A stretch of 13,836 nt of DNA from Bacteroidaceae bacterium (GTDB taxonomy: Bacteria > Bacteroidota > Bacteroidia > Bacteroidales > Bacteroidaceae), in NCBI GenBank assembly GCA_028707655.1, contig JAQWAN010000022.1, positions 1 to 13,836 of the forward strand. The letters run 5' to 3'. A model generated the notes under the pieces. That model had not been told where the DNA came from. It did not search any database and saw only the letters and a list, made by a program, of their open reading frames with translations. Positions 7,117-13,664 of the stretch are shown piece after piece; position 1 is the stretch's first letter, and each line of letters begins with the position of its first letter. Made by a program: the position numbers and the translations under genes.

Positions 7117-8067
7117 TTATAATATACGTATACTCTTATGCTTATTTTTACTCTTACTCATAAAATTCATATCCATCGAATAACAAATATAAATGTCATG
7201 ACTACCATTACTTATTCCTATCTTAGAGGTAAACATCTCATATGAATAACCTGCTTTTATAGCACCCATATGAATTCCGACTAGAAAGCCGACCGATATG
7301 GAGGGACTATAAGACAAGCCACCATAAAAGGTCTTATTATCTTTTTTATAAAACAAACGCCCCGTTAAATCTAGTTTATAACTCGTTAAATCTGTTTCTA
7401 ATAACATGGAAGGCCGTATAGAAAGCAACGGATTTGTCGTTTGAATATTGCACCCAGAGGTAAAATAAATTGTGGAGTTAATTTTCATTTCATTAGTTTC
7501 TCCTAACAAAAGAGTGGGAGCAGACAGATGAGCGGCAGAAAGACCGGCATAAAATTTGGGGTGTTGATAGAAAACACCGAGCCCAACATCTAGGCTCAAA
7601 CCTTTTACTGTTGCAGATGGAAAAGCGGGGTCTGTACTGGTGTCACTGTCGGTACCAAAATCTATCTCAGTAGGGTCAAAAGAAACATTTAAAGCTCCAA
7701 GCTGTGCACCAAAACTAAGGGTTCCTTTTAGAAAAGAGGTACGATAGGCATATTGTGCCCAGATACGTTGATTGGTGAATAGACCGATGGATTCTGTAAA
7801 TAGGCCAACACCAGCTCCCTGTTTCTTTCCAAAAAGTTTAAAGGGTACATCTACTCCTGCAAACATCGATTGAGGCGCATTGGTAAATCCTGCAAGCTGC
7901 AAGCTATAGGTGCCGTAGATATTTAACTTATTCTGATTGCCTGAATAGGCGGGATTGTAATAACCGGTAATAGCAAAATAATTATTGAAATGGGCGTCAA
8001 ACTGCGCATAGCCTTTTGAAAGGCTACAAAATAAAACAAAAAGAAATGCTAACTTCCTCAAAAACAT
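7117..8067 (-). CDS. porP: Type IX secretion system outer-membrane protein PorP (PorP/SprF family)
   Basis: This 316-residue protein has a signal peptide (LAFLFVLFCSLSKGYA, cleavage before QFDAHF at about residue 22) and the PorP/SprF hallmark near the mature N-terminus, FNNYFAITGYYNPAYSGNQN. The rest alternates short amphipathic beta strands (GAGVGLFTESIGLF, TLSFGAQLGALNVSF, FYGGLSYSPSISVGFLVG, GAIKAGYSYEMF), as expected for an outer-membrane beta-barrel. In T9SS, PorP connects the PorK/PorN ring to the surface. It is the first gene of the block. Its ATG follows GGAG (8075-8078) with a 7-base spacer, a rather good Shine-Dalgarno site for this phylum, and a hairpin touches that site. No exact TAnnTTTG box lies upstream; TATCATTG at 8108-8115 has one mismatch. 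Confidence 0.95.
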   Translation of the reverse strand: MFLRKLAFLFVLFCSLSKGYAQFDAHFNNYFAITGYYNPAYSGNQNKLNIYGTYSLQLAGFTNAPQSMFAGVDVPFKLFGKKQGAGVGLFTESIGLFTNQRIWAQYAYRTSFLKGTLSFGAQLGALNVSFDPTEIDFGTDSDTSTDPAFPSATVKGLSLDVGLGVFYQHPKFYAGLSAAHLSAPTLLLGETNEMKINSTIYFTSGCNIQTTNPLLSIRPSMLLETDLTSYKLDLTGRLFYKKDNKTFYGGLSYSPSISVGFLVGIHMGAIKAGYSYEMFTSKIGISNGSHDIYICYSMDMNFMSKSKNKHKSIRIL

Positions 8068-8078
8068 ATGTATTCTCC

Positions 8079-8100
8079 ACTAATAGGGGTTCTTATTAGT
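8079..8100 (-). promoter_or_regulatory. porP: Leader hairpin next to the porP ribosome binding site
   Basis: On the minus strand ACTAATA and TATTAGT form a perfect 7-bp stem around the 8-base loop AGAACCCC. The stem ends directly against GGAG (8075-8078), the porP Shine-Dalgarno site. It lacks a following T-run, so it is not a terminator. A role in translation control or mRNA stability is inferred from position only; the stem is AT-rich and not very stable. Confidence 0.4.
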
Positions 8101-8136
8101 AACTCTACAATGATAAAAAAATTGTATTAATGTCAT

Positions 8137-8161
8137 AAAAAAAGGGAGTATTTTAACTCCC
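8137..8161 (-). terminator. Rho-independent terminator after the DUF2795 gene
   Basis: On the minus strand GGGAGT, a 6-base loop (TAAAAT) and ACTCCC form a perfect 6-bp GC-rich stem, followed directly by seven Ts. It lies 21 bases past the DUF2795 stop codon and isolates that gene from porP downstream. Confidence 0.9.
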
Positions 8162-8182
8162 AATCTTTTTACCTCACAACGT

Positions 8183-8425
8183 TTAGTACTCATCTTCGTT
8201 AAAAAGAAAATCTTCCTTCGTTGGATAATCTGGCCAAATATCTTCGATCGACTCATATGACTCACCTTCATCTTCAATCTCTTGTAGATTTTCAATAACC
8301 TCAAGAGAAACACCTAATCCCGTGGCGTGATCACCAGATCGCATTGCGTAATCTATAAGCTCATCTTTCGTTGCTGGCCATGGCGCATCTTCAAGCTTTG
8401 AAGCCAATTCTAATGTCCAATACAT
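8183..8425 (-). CDS. DUF2795 family small acidic protein
   Basis: This 80-residue protein matches the small DUF2795 proteins found across Bacteroidota, as I remember them: start MYWTLELASKLEDAPWPATK, then DELIDYA, LEVIENLQEIEDEGE, and the end DIWPDYPTKEDFLFNEDEY. It is strongly acidic and cytoplasmic; its function is unknown. Family members as I recall them are about 73 residues and read RSGAPLEV where this one has RSG, then DHATGLGVS, then LEV, which suggests an extra segment of about 7 residues (codons at about 8312-8332). The frame stays open through it, so the gene is not broken. It has its own promoter (8467-8496) and terminator and so is probably a single-gene transcript. A 77-residue frame overlapping its 3' half is a shadow. 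Confidence 0.9.
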   Translation of the reverse strand: MYWTLELASKLEDAPWPATKDELIDYAMRSGDHATGLGVSLEVIENLQEIEDEGESYESIEDIWPDYPTKEDFLFNEDEY

Positions 8426-8466
8426 AACTTTTTACTTTTATTTTATTAATACCGTTATTTTTCTCG

Positions 8467-8496
8467 CAAATATAGAACTTTTATCGTTAGATGCAA
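8467..8496 (-). promoter_or_regulatory. Bacteroidota-type promoter of the DUF2795 gene
   Basis: The minus strand shows TTG (8494-8496), a 19-base spacer and TATATTTG (8467-8474), an excellent match to the -33/-7 consensus. The -7 box lies about 41 bases before the DUF2795 ATG. The -33 triplet falls inside the last codons of the upstream adenosyltransferase gene. Confidence 0.7.
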
Positions 8497-9050
8497 GTCT
8501 TGTTCCAAAAAAATTCTTCTTTATTTTCAACAAAAACAATTTTGCGAGATAAGACAAATAAATAGTCGGATAAACGGTTCATATAAGCTAAAACAACCTC
8601 ATCAATGGGACTAATGGCGTTCAGTGTTAGGATTCTACGCTCTGCTCGTCGACAAACAGTTCTGCAAACATGGCATAAAGCAGAACTCTCACTCGCACCG
8701 GGCAATATAAACTGCGACAGAGGAGGTAGCATATTATCTGCTTCGTCTATTGCTGTTTCAATAGCGGTTATCGATTTCTCACTGATAATGGTTTTATCGA
8801 CCAAATCTTTAGAGGTATGAGAGGTAGCTAAATAAGATCCTAAAGAGAATAGTTGATGTTGAATAATATGGATCAATGCAACATCTTTTGCAGGCACATC
8901 TTTTGTAGACAACCAACCGAGATAGGTATTTAATTCATCCACCGTACCATAGGCTTCTACACGAATATCTGTTTTTTGTACACGTTCACCACCTACTAAA
9001 CTTGTCATTCCCTGATCACCCTTTTTGGTATAAACATTACTTTTTTTCAT
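8487..9050 (-). CDS. Cob(I)yrinic acid a,c-diamide / cob(I)alamin adenosyltransferase, PduO type
   Basis: The enzyme transfers the adenosyl group of ATP to reduced cobalamin to make adenosylcobalamin, in the cytoplasm. PduO-type motifs are all visible: the N-terminal ATP loop YTKKGDQGMTSLVGGERVQK, then VEAYGTVDELNTYLG, FILPGASESSALCHVCRTVCRRAER, and YMNRLSDYLFVLSR near the C-terminus. I choose the ATG at 9048-9050 (MKKSNVYTKK, 187 residues); the next in-frame start codon upstream is a TTG three codons earlier. It follows the methyltransferase-like gene by 18 bases and looks like the last gene of the long upstream operon. No cobalamin synthesis or B12-dependent gene is nearby, so its placement is probably historical. 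Length is normal for the family. Confidence 0.95.
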   Translation of the reverse strand: MKKSNVYTKKGDQGMTSLVGGERVQKTDIRVEAYGTVDELNTYLGWLSTKDVPAKDVALIHIIQHQLFSLGSYLATSHTSKDLVDKTIISEKSITAIETAIDEADNMLPPLSQFILPGASESSALCHVCRTVCRRAERRILTLNAISPIDEVVLAYMNRLSDYLFVLSRKIVFVENKEEFFWNKTCI

Positions 9051-9068
9051 ATCAAACAAATTATAGGA

Positions 9069-9788
9069 TTAAAAATTCACTTTGTAATGTTGTTTCTTTT
9101 TTTCTCTATCAAAGAAAAGAAGTCCAACATCGTATAAATCAAATGTTATACCCACACGCTCATCGGCTACTAATCGTTTCCACCACTCCTGCATGGCTGG
9201 GGTATGATAAATACCTTGAATAACAAACAGCGTCTTGGCATTTGATTGCTGACAACAAGCCTCAAAAAAATCAGGCTCTGGCATAAAGGTATTAAAATAA
9301 ACGAAATCAAGGCTTTTTAATGCCAATAAATGAGCAGTAACTTGCTCTTTTTTTTCGTATTGAATCCACTCTTCGGAGGATAAAAGAGAGGTCACAAAAC
9401 GGCTTTGCGACGCATTTAATGCACTCTCCCAATCAAAAGAAAGAAAGGTTGTGGCTTTTGCTCGTTTTAAATAATTAGAGGAGACACCCATCTGTGTGCC
9501 TAATTCGACTACCGTTTGTGGAGAAAAATAGTTGACCAAACGAAACAATAACTGGTCCACCCGCTCGGGATGCACCAAAAGATAGGAGAGGTTGGTTATC
9601 CGTCTTGCATTCTTACGCACCTCTTCCAACTCTTTAAAGGCATAATAGGGCCATTTTTCAAAGATGACTCTTGTTACAAGATTAAAGGCAAAAGGAGAAT
9701 GTACGCCATATCCACAACGATGTCTGAAGCGTTTACACCAAACGAGAGCTTTGGTACATTTATATAAAGGAATAGAACTATAATTCAT
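9069..9788 (-). CDS. Class I SAM-methyltransferase-fold protein, possibly altered active site
   Basis: I choose the ATG at 9786-9788 (MNYSSIPLYKCTKALVW, 239 residues): it leaves a 16-base gap after the lipoprotein gene, while a longer frame would need a GTG start inside that gene. The sequence resembles a Bacteroidota family annotated as class I SAM-dependent methyltransferases: GYGVHSPFAF at 26-35, then the SAM-loop motif VVELGTQMG at 93-101 followed by SSNYL, FLSFDWE at 115-121 ending strand 2, and LDFVYFNTF near 160-168. Family members as I know them have a DDI-W/H-S segment late in the domain, whereas this one reads VIQGIYHTP near 189-197, lacking the acidic pair. The substrate is unknown. 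It has no signal peptide and sits in an operon with envelope genes. Confidence 0.75.
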   Translation of the reverse strand: MNYSSIPLYKCTKALVWCKRFRHRCGYGVHSPFAFNLVTRVIFEKWPYYAFKELEEVRKNARRITNLSYLLVHPERVDQLLFRLVNYFSPQTVVELGTQMGVSSNYLKRAKATTFLSFDWESALNASQSRFVTSLLSSEEWIQYEKKEQVTAHLLALKSLDFVYFNTFMPEPDFFEACCQQSNAKTLFVIQGIYHTPAMQEWWKRLVADERVGITFDLYDVGLLFFDREKKKQHYKVNF

Positions 9789-9804
9789 AATAATAATAAA
9801 TAGC

Positions 9805-10449
9805 CTATTTATAAACAAATTGGAATTTCTGAATGCTGTCTGTATAGGTTTGGATTTGCAAAGCGATAGAGTCACCTGCAGTCAACGATTCTTGCATTAA
9901 GGGAATAGAAAGATAAACGGTGCGAGGATAGGCCTCTTCATCACCATTCAAATCGTGAAAGAGTACAAGGTCGAGAAGCGAATTGACACTGCTACGTTTA
10001 ACAACATGAAAAACCTGTCCGCCCGCTTTCATCAACATACTAACTATAATATTTAGGTATCCACCACTATAAGAAACACTCTTAACGGTAACAGGATCGG
10101 TTTTTAAGGGTACTACTAATTGGTCGATAGGCAAAGGAACGAAGGATAGGGTTTGTTGCAAAGAATAGATTGTCGCTGTGGGCTGAGGAAGGGTTCTATC
10201 TACGCTATAAACGCCTAAGAGACGATAGAGGGTATCCTTTACGAGACCTGTTATAGGCTCTTCGTTGTCTACCAAGAAACGCTCCTGATTAGCAAGCACA
10301 ATAGAAGACAACGTACCTTCGCTGTCTGTCTGTCCCGACAAAAAACTAGTAAGAACAGGCGGATAGGTCCAATCGTCTTCTGTTGAGCAAGCGGTGATTA
10401 AGCCACAAAACAGAACAAAAAAGAGTAGCACTATTTTATTTTTTCCCAT
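9805..10449 (-). CDS. Lipoprotein of unknown function, faintly NigD-like
   Basis: This 214-residue protein has a clear lipoprotein signal peptide (KIVLLFFVLFCGLITAC, Cys21 lipidated). After the cysteine come STEDDW and YPPVLTSFLSG; an acidic residue near +2/+3 fits Bacteroidota lipoprotein-export signals. The mature part is beta-rich, and a segment near residues 127-170 (SGGYLNIIVS, VFHVVKRSS, LVLFHDLNGDEE) resembles the C-terminal region of NigD-like proteins; this is a weak resemblance only. Its ATG lies inside the acyltransferase gene and the two frames overlap by 19 bases, which points to translational coupling. Function is unknown; envelope location is inferred. Confidence 0.8.
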   Translation of the reverse strand: MGKNKIVLLFFVLFCGLITACSTEDDWTYPPVLTSFLSGQTDSEGTLSSIVLANQERFLVDNEEPITGLVKDTLYRLLGVYSVDRTLPQPTATIYSLQQTLSFVPLPIDQLVVPLKTDPVTVKSVSYSGGYLNIIVSMLMKAGGQVFHVVKRSSVNSLLDLVLFHDLNGDEEAYPRTVYLSIPLMQESLTAGDSIALQIQTYTDSIQKFQFVYK

Positions 10450-11594
10450 GCAGACATATAGTTTATCAATGGATTAGCATACATCTCTAGCATCTTCCTA
10501 CGCAAAAAAGCGGTGTCTTTATTGGGTAATACTATTTTGTCTAGTTGCGTAGAGAAATAGGCCTCTACTTTTAAACGCTCCTCTTGCGAATAATGTTCAG
10601 CATAAACAGAGGAATTATTTAATAAATCGTAAGCCACATAGTTAATGGGATAGAGGTAATAATTACGATGTATCTCATCGTCTATCAAGGTGGCGGTAAC
10701 TGCTAACAACTCTTTTTTATGGATAGAAGGATCTAACTTTTCTAAAGAGCTATTTATAGAACGACCCACTTTAAAGAATACATTGCCTTTGTAGCTACTA
10801 AGACCTGTTTGCATGTTCAATAAATCATCTTCTGGCGATTTCTTAAAAGATGGATCGTCTCTTTTTTCTTGAAACTCTTTAGCTTTTAAATAATCACAAG
10901 AATCGTATTCATAAGAGAGCGATAATGGAGAGATACGTAGGGTTAATAAACGCTCCATGATGGATCCTTCTCCCCACATGGTTAGCATTTTAAGCAGACT
11001 CAACTGGGTTCTATCATCTGAGTCTTTGGCTCTACCCTCTCGTTGGGCTATCCACAAATATTGCTTGCGTCGGTCAACAGCATCGTTAATATAATGCGAG
11101 AGTCTCTTGGAGGAATTGATCATCTCTTTCATTGAGATAGCACGCTGTACAATAAAAGAGCGATTGATACGTACAGCATGTTTTATCCATGGATAGATTA
11201 ATAGATTATCTCCAATAGCTTCTTCTACTGTGTTTAATCCCTCTTTCATTAACAAATAGGATAGAAAAGCGGAGTCTAATACAATATCTCTATGATTGGA
11301 GATAAACAAACAGCCCTCTGTTCCTTTAGGTAGATTTTCACAGTCAAAACGCAGACTTTCACAATCTCGTTTGGCTAAGACATCTAAAATTTCATAACAA
11401 AACGTTTTTTGGAAATCTAAGACTGTTTTGCAAGAATACATTCTTTTCATCAACAGACCAAATGGTACATTAGGATAAACCAAAGCCATTACCTGTTTGA
11501 AGCTACTATCTTTTGCTAATTCGTCGTATACTTTAGGGAGTTCTTCGTCGTAATAGGGACGAATTTCATCAAATTCCGTTGTTTTCATACTCAT
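10431..11594 (-). CDS. PlsC-like glycerol-phosphate acyltransferase family protein
   Basis: This 387-residue protein belongs to the lysophosphatidic-acid/glycerol-3-phosphate acyltransferase superfamily and probably acylates a glycerolipid or related acceptor at the inner membrane. Ordered motifs are visible: I, SNHRDIVLD at 99-107 with His101; II, SFIVQR at 146-151; III, REGRAKD at 185-191; IV, ISPLSLSYE at 221-229. In motif I the Asp after the His is at +6 rather than the classical +5 (HX4D); I believe this is common to this Bacteroidota subfamily. About 90 residues precede the catalytic domain and about 130 follow it, so it is longer than PlsC. No membrane helix stands out. An alternative ATG lies two codons in. 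It sits 15 bases after ddl. Confidence 0.87.
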   Translation of the reverse strand: MSMKTTEFDEIRPYYDEELPKVYDELAKDSSFKQVMALVYPNVPFGLLMKRMYSCKTVLDFQKTFCYEILDVLAKRDCESLRFDCENLPKGTEGCLFISNHRDIVLDSAFLSYLLMKEGLNTVEEAIGDNLLIYPWIKHAVRINRSFIVQRAISMKEMINSSKRLSHYINDAVDRRKQYLWIAQREGRAKDSDDRTQLSLLKMLTMWGEGSIMERLLTLRISPLSLSYEYDSCDYLKAKEFQEKRDDPSFKKSPEDDLLNMQTGLSSYKGNVFFKVGRSINSSLEKLDPSIHKKELLAVTATLIDDEIHRNYYLYPINYVAYDLLNNSSVYAEHYSQEERLKVEAYFSTQLDKIVLPNKDTAFLRRKMLEMYANPLINYMSAWEKIK

Positions 11595-11609
11595 TTTTCT
11601 CTATTTGAA

Positions 11610-12584
11610 TCAAAGAAACTTATCTTCTATAATATCAGTAAACACATCTCTCATGGACAATCCGGCAGCTTTTATCTGCTGAGGAATAAAACTGGTGTTA
11701 GTCATTCCCGGAGTAGTATTGATTTCTAAAAGGTTAATCTTCGTCTTATCTGTTATAATATAGTCTATACGAATAATACCAGAACAACCTAGTATTTTAT
11801 AAATCATCTTTGTCAACTTCTGCACACGCTCTGTTAAATCGGGAGCTAAACGAGCAGGGGTTATCTCATCTACCTGCCCATTGTATTTTGCATCGTAGTC
11901 AAAGAAATCATTCGTTGTTACAATCTCTGTGATAGGGAAAACGACCTCCTTATCTTTCACGCCATAACAGCCACAAGTAATCTCTGTGCCCTCCATATAG
12001 CCCTCTAGAAGCACTTCGTTAGATTCAGAAAGAGCTTTCTCTATAGCAGGTTGAATCTGCTCAGCAGTTTTCACCTTTGAAACGCCAAAGCTAGAACCTC
12101 CTCCACAAGGTTTAACAAAACAGGGCAATCCCACTTTTTCTATTACTTGTTCATTCGCAATGGTTTCTCCTTTACGCAACAAGATAGACTCTGCCACACG
12201 CACACCAAACCCTTTTAGGTAATGGTTACAAGCAAATTTATTAAAAGTCAGCGAAGAAACAAATACATTACAAGAAGAATAAGGAATTCTTAACACATCA
12301 AAATAGCCTAATAACAGGCCGTTCTCGCCGGGTGTACCATGTATGGTGTTATAAACAAAATCGAAAGTTGTTTTTTTAGCATTCCTGCTAAAGCTAAAAT
12401 CGTTTTTGTCAATCGTATATTTCCCCTCTGGGAAACAGACTTCCCATCGCAGGCCCTCTATCTCAACGATATACAAATCATACTTGTCTTTGTCCATAAA
12501 GGAGTAAAGACCTTGAGCACTTCTTAAAGAAACAGGGAGTTCAGACGAATCTCCCCCTGCCACAATCGCAATATTACGTTTCAT
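11610..12584 (-). CDS. ddl: D-alanine--D-alanine ligase
   Basis: This 324-residue ATP-grasp enzyme makes the D-Ala-D-Ala dipeptide for peptidoglycan in the cytoplasm. Key pieces are Glu15 (SSELPVSL), HGTPGENG at 82-89, the ATP loop FVKPCGGGSSFGVSKV at 156-171, EGTEITCGCYG at 198-208, FFDYDAKYNGQVDEITPA at 227-244, RIDYI at 272-276 and LEINTTPGMT at 286-295. Tyr234 (in AKY) occupies the place of E. coli DdlB Tyr216, where Phe would mark a D-lactate-accepting ligase, so the product should be normal D-Ala-D-Ala. Its ATG lies one base after the rluD stop codon, so it is translationally coupled. Length is standard. Confidence 0.97.
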   Translation of the reverse strand: MKRNIAIVAGGDSSELPVSLRSAQGLYSFMDKDKYDLYIVEIEGLRWEVCFPEGKYTIDKNDFSFSRNAKKTTFDFVYNTIHGTPGENGLLLGYFDVLRIPYSSCNVFVSSLTFNKFACNHYLKGFGVRVAESILLRKGETIANEQVIEKVGLPCFVKPCGGGSSFGVSKVKTAEQIQPAIEKALSESNEVLLEGYMEGTEITCGCYGVKDKEVVFPITEIVTTNDFFDYDAKYNGQVDEITPARLAPDLTERVQKLTKMIYKILGCSGIIRIDYIITDKTKINLLEINTTPGMTNTSFIPQQIKAAGLSMRDVFTDIIEDKFL

Positions 12585-12585
12585 C

Positions 12586-13647
12586 TTATAATTCTCGATT
12601 ACAAATATAAGTTCGCCATTTAGCTAATAAGCTAGTCATATCATCTGGCAACTCGGTGGTAAAAAACATCTCCTCATTGGTAACAGGATGTACAAAGCCT
12701 AAGGTTTTGGCATGTAGTGCCTGACGGGGACAAACAGTAAAACAGTTATGAACAAATTGTTTATACTTGCTGAAATGTGTTCCTTTTAAAACATCATCGC
12801 CTCCATATCGAGAGTCGTTAAACAAAGTATGTCCTATCGATTTCATATGTACACGAATCTGATGTGTTCTACCGGTTTCTAGCACACATTCTACCAGGGT
12901 GACATAGCCTAATCGTTCTATCACTCGATAATGCGTAACAGCATGTTTGCCTATAGTGGGGTCATCAAAAATAGTCATCTGTAAACGATTCTTTGGGTTT
13001 CTGGCAAGATTACCCACAATCGTTCCCTCATTCTCCTCAACAATTCCCCAAACCAACGCTCTATACTCGCGTTTAGAGGTCTTATTAAAAAATTGTAAAC
13101 CTAAATGGCTTTTGGCTTGAGGGGTCTTGGCAATAACCAATAGACCAGAAGTATCTTTATCTATACGATGAACGAGTCCTACCTTTGGATCGTTAGGATC
13201 GTATCCCTCTACATCTTTTAGGTGCCATGCTATAGCATTAACCAAGGTACCATCATAGTTGCCACACCCTGGGTGTACCACTAAACCTGGGGGTTTATTA
13301 ATCACCATCAAGCTATCGTCCTCATAGACTATATCTAAAGGGATATTCTCAGGCTTGATATCACTAGAGTGTTTTGGCACATCTAGCACAAGGGTTAAAA
13401 CATCTAATGGTCGTACTTTATAATTGCTTTTTACGGAAACACCATTGGCACAAATACATCCAGCTTCTGCCGCTTTTTGAATTCTACTACGAGAAGAATT
13501 TACCATGCGCTCAAACAGAAATTTATCCACACGGACAGGTGACTGCCCTTTATCTACAACCACTCGGAAGTGCTCGTATGAATCGTTAGAAGATATATTT
13601 GTTTCATCCTCTTCTAACCATTCTTCATTAACTATATCTTCATTCAT
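12586..13647 (-). CDS. RluA/RluD-family 23S rRNA pseudouridine synthase
   Basis: This 353-residue enzyme isomerises uridine to pseudouridine in RNA, probably 23S rRNA. An acidic N-terminal stretch (1-25) precedes an S4 RNA-binding domain at about 38-90 (VDKFLFERMVNSSRSRIQKA). The catalytic domain shows NKPPGLVVHPG at 117-127, HRIDKDTSGLL at 160-170 with catalytic Asp163, and TGRTHQIRVHM at 258-268. The S4 domain together with these motifs is the RluC/RluD arrangement; the exact target uridines cannot be read from sequence, though RluD is the usual Bacteroidota annotation for this locus. It starts 17 bases after the PASTA-protein gene and runs into ddl with a 1-base gap. Confidence 0.93.
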   Translation of the reverse strand: MNEDIVNEEWLEEDETNISSNDSYEHFRVVVDKGQSPVRVDKFLFERMVNSSRSRIQKAAEAGCICANGVSVKSNYKVRPLDVLTLVLDVPKHSSDIKPENIPLDIVYEDDSLMVINKPPGLVVHPGCGNYDGTLVNAIAWHLKDVEGYDPNDPKVGLVHRIDKDTSGLLVIAKTPQAKSHLGLQFFNKTSKREYRALVWGIVEENEGTIVGNLARNPKNRLQMTIFDDPTIGKHAVTHYRVIERLGYVTLVECVLETGRTHQIRVHMKSIGHTLFNDSRYGGDDVLKGTHFSKYKQFVHNCFTVCPRQALHAKTLGFVHPVTNEEMFFTTELPDDMTSLLAKWRTYICNREL

Positions 13648-13664
13648 ATATTTATCGCTACCAT

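Noticed and set aside
8080..8313. 77-residue minus-strand frame overlapping the DUF2795 gene
   Set aside because: It covers the DUF2795 coding sequence in another frame, runs through the terminator, and has no family features.
9051..9059. Upstream TTG start for the cobalamin adenosyltransferase
   Set aside because: An ATG three codons later directly precedes the conserved YTKKGDQG motif, so the rare start is unnecessary.
9789..9875. Longer methyltransferase start giving 268 residues
   Set aside because: It needs a GTG inside the lipoprotein gene, and the extra 29 residues are not family-like; the ATG at 9786-9788 fits the operon spacing.
11610..12584. A D-Ala-D-Lac (vancomycin-resistance type) ligase
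   Set aside because: Tyr234 in the AKY motif marks a normal D-Ala-D-Ala ligase, and no van genes are present.
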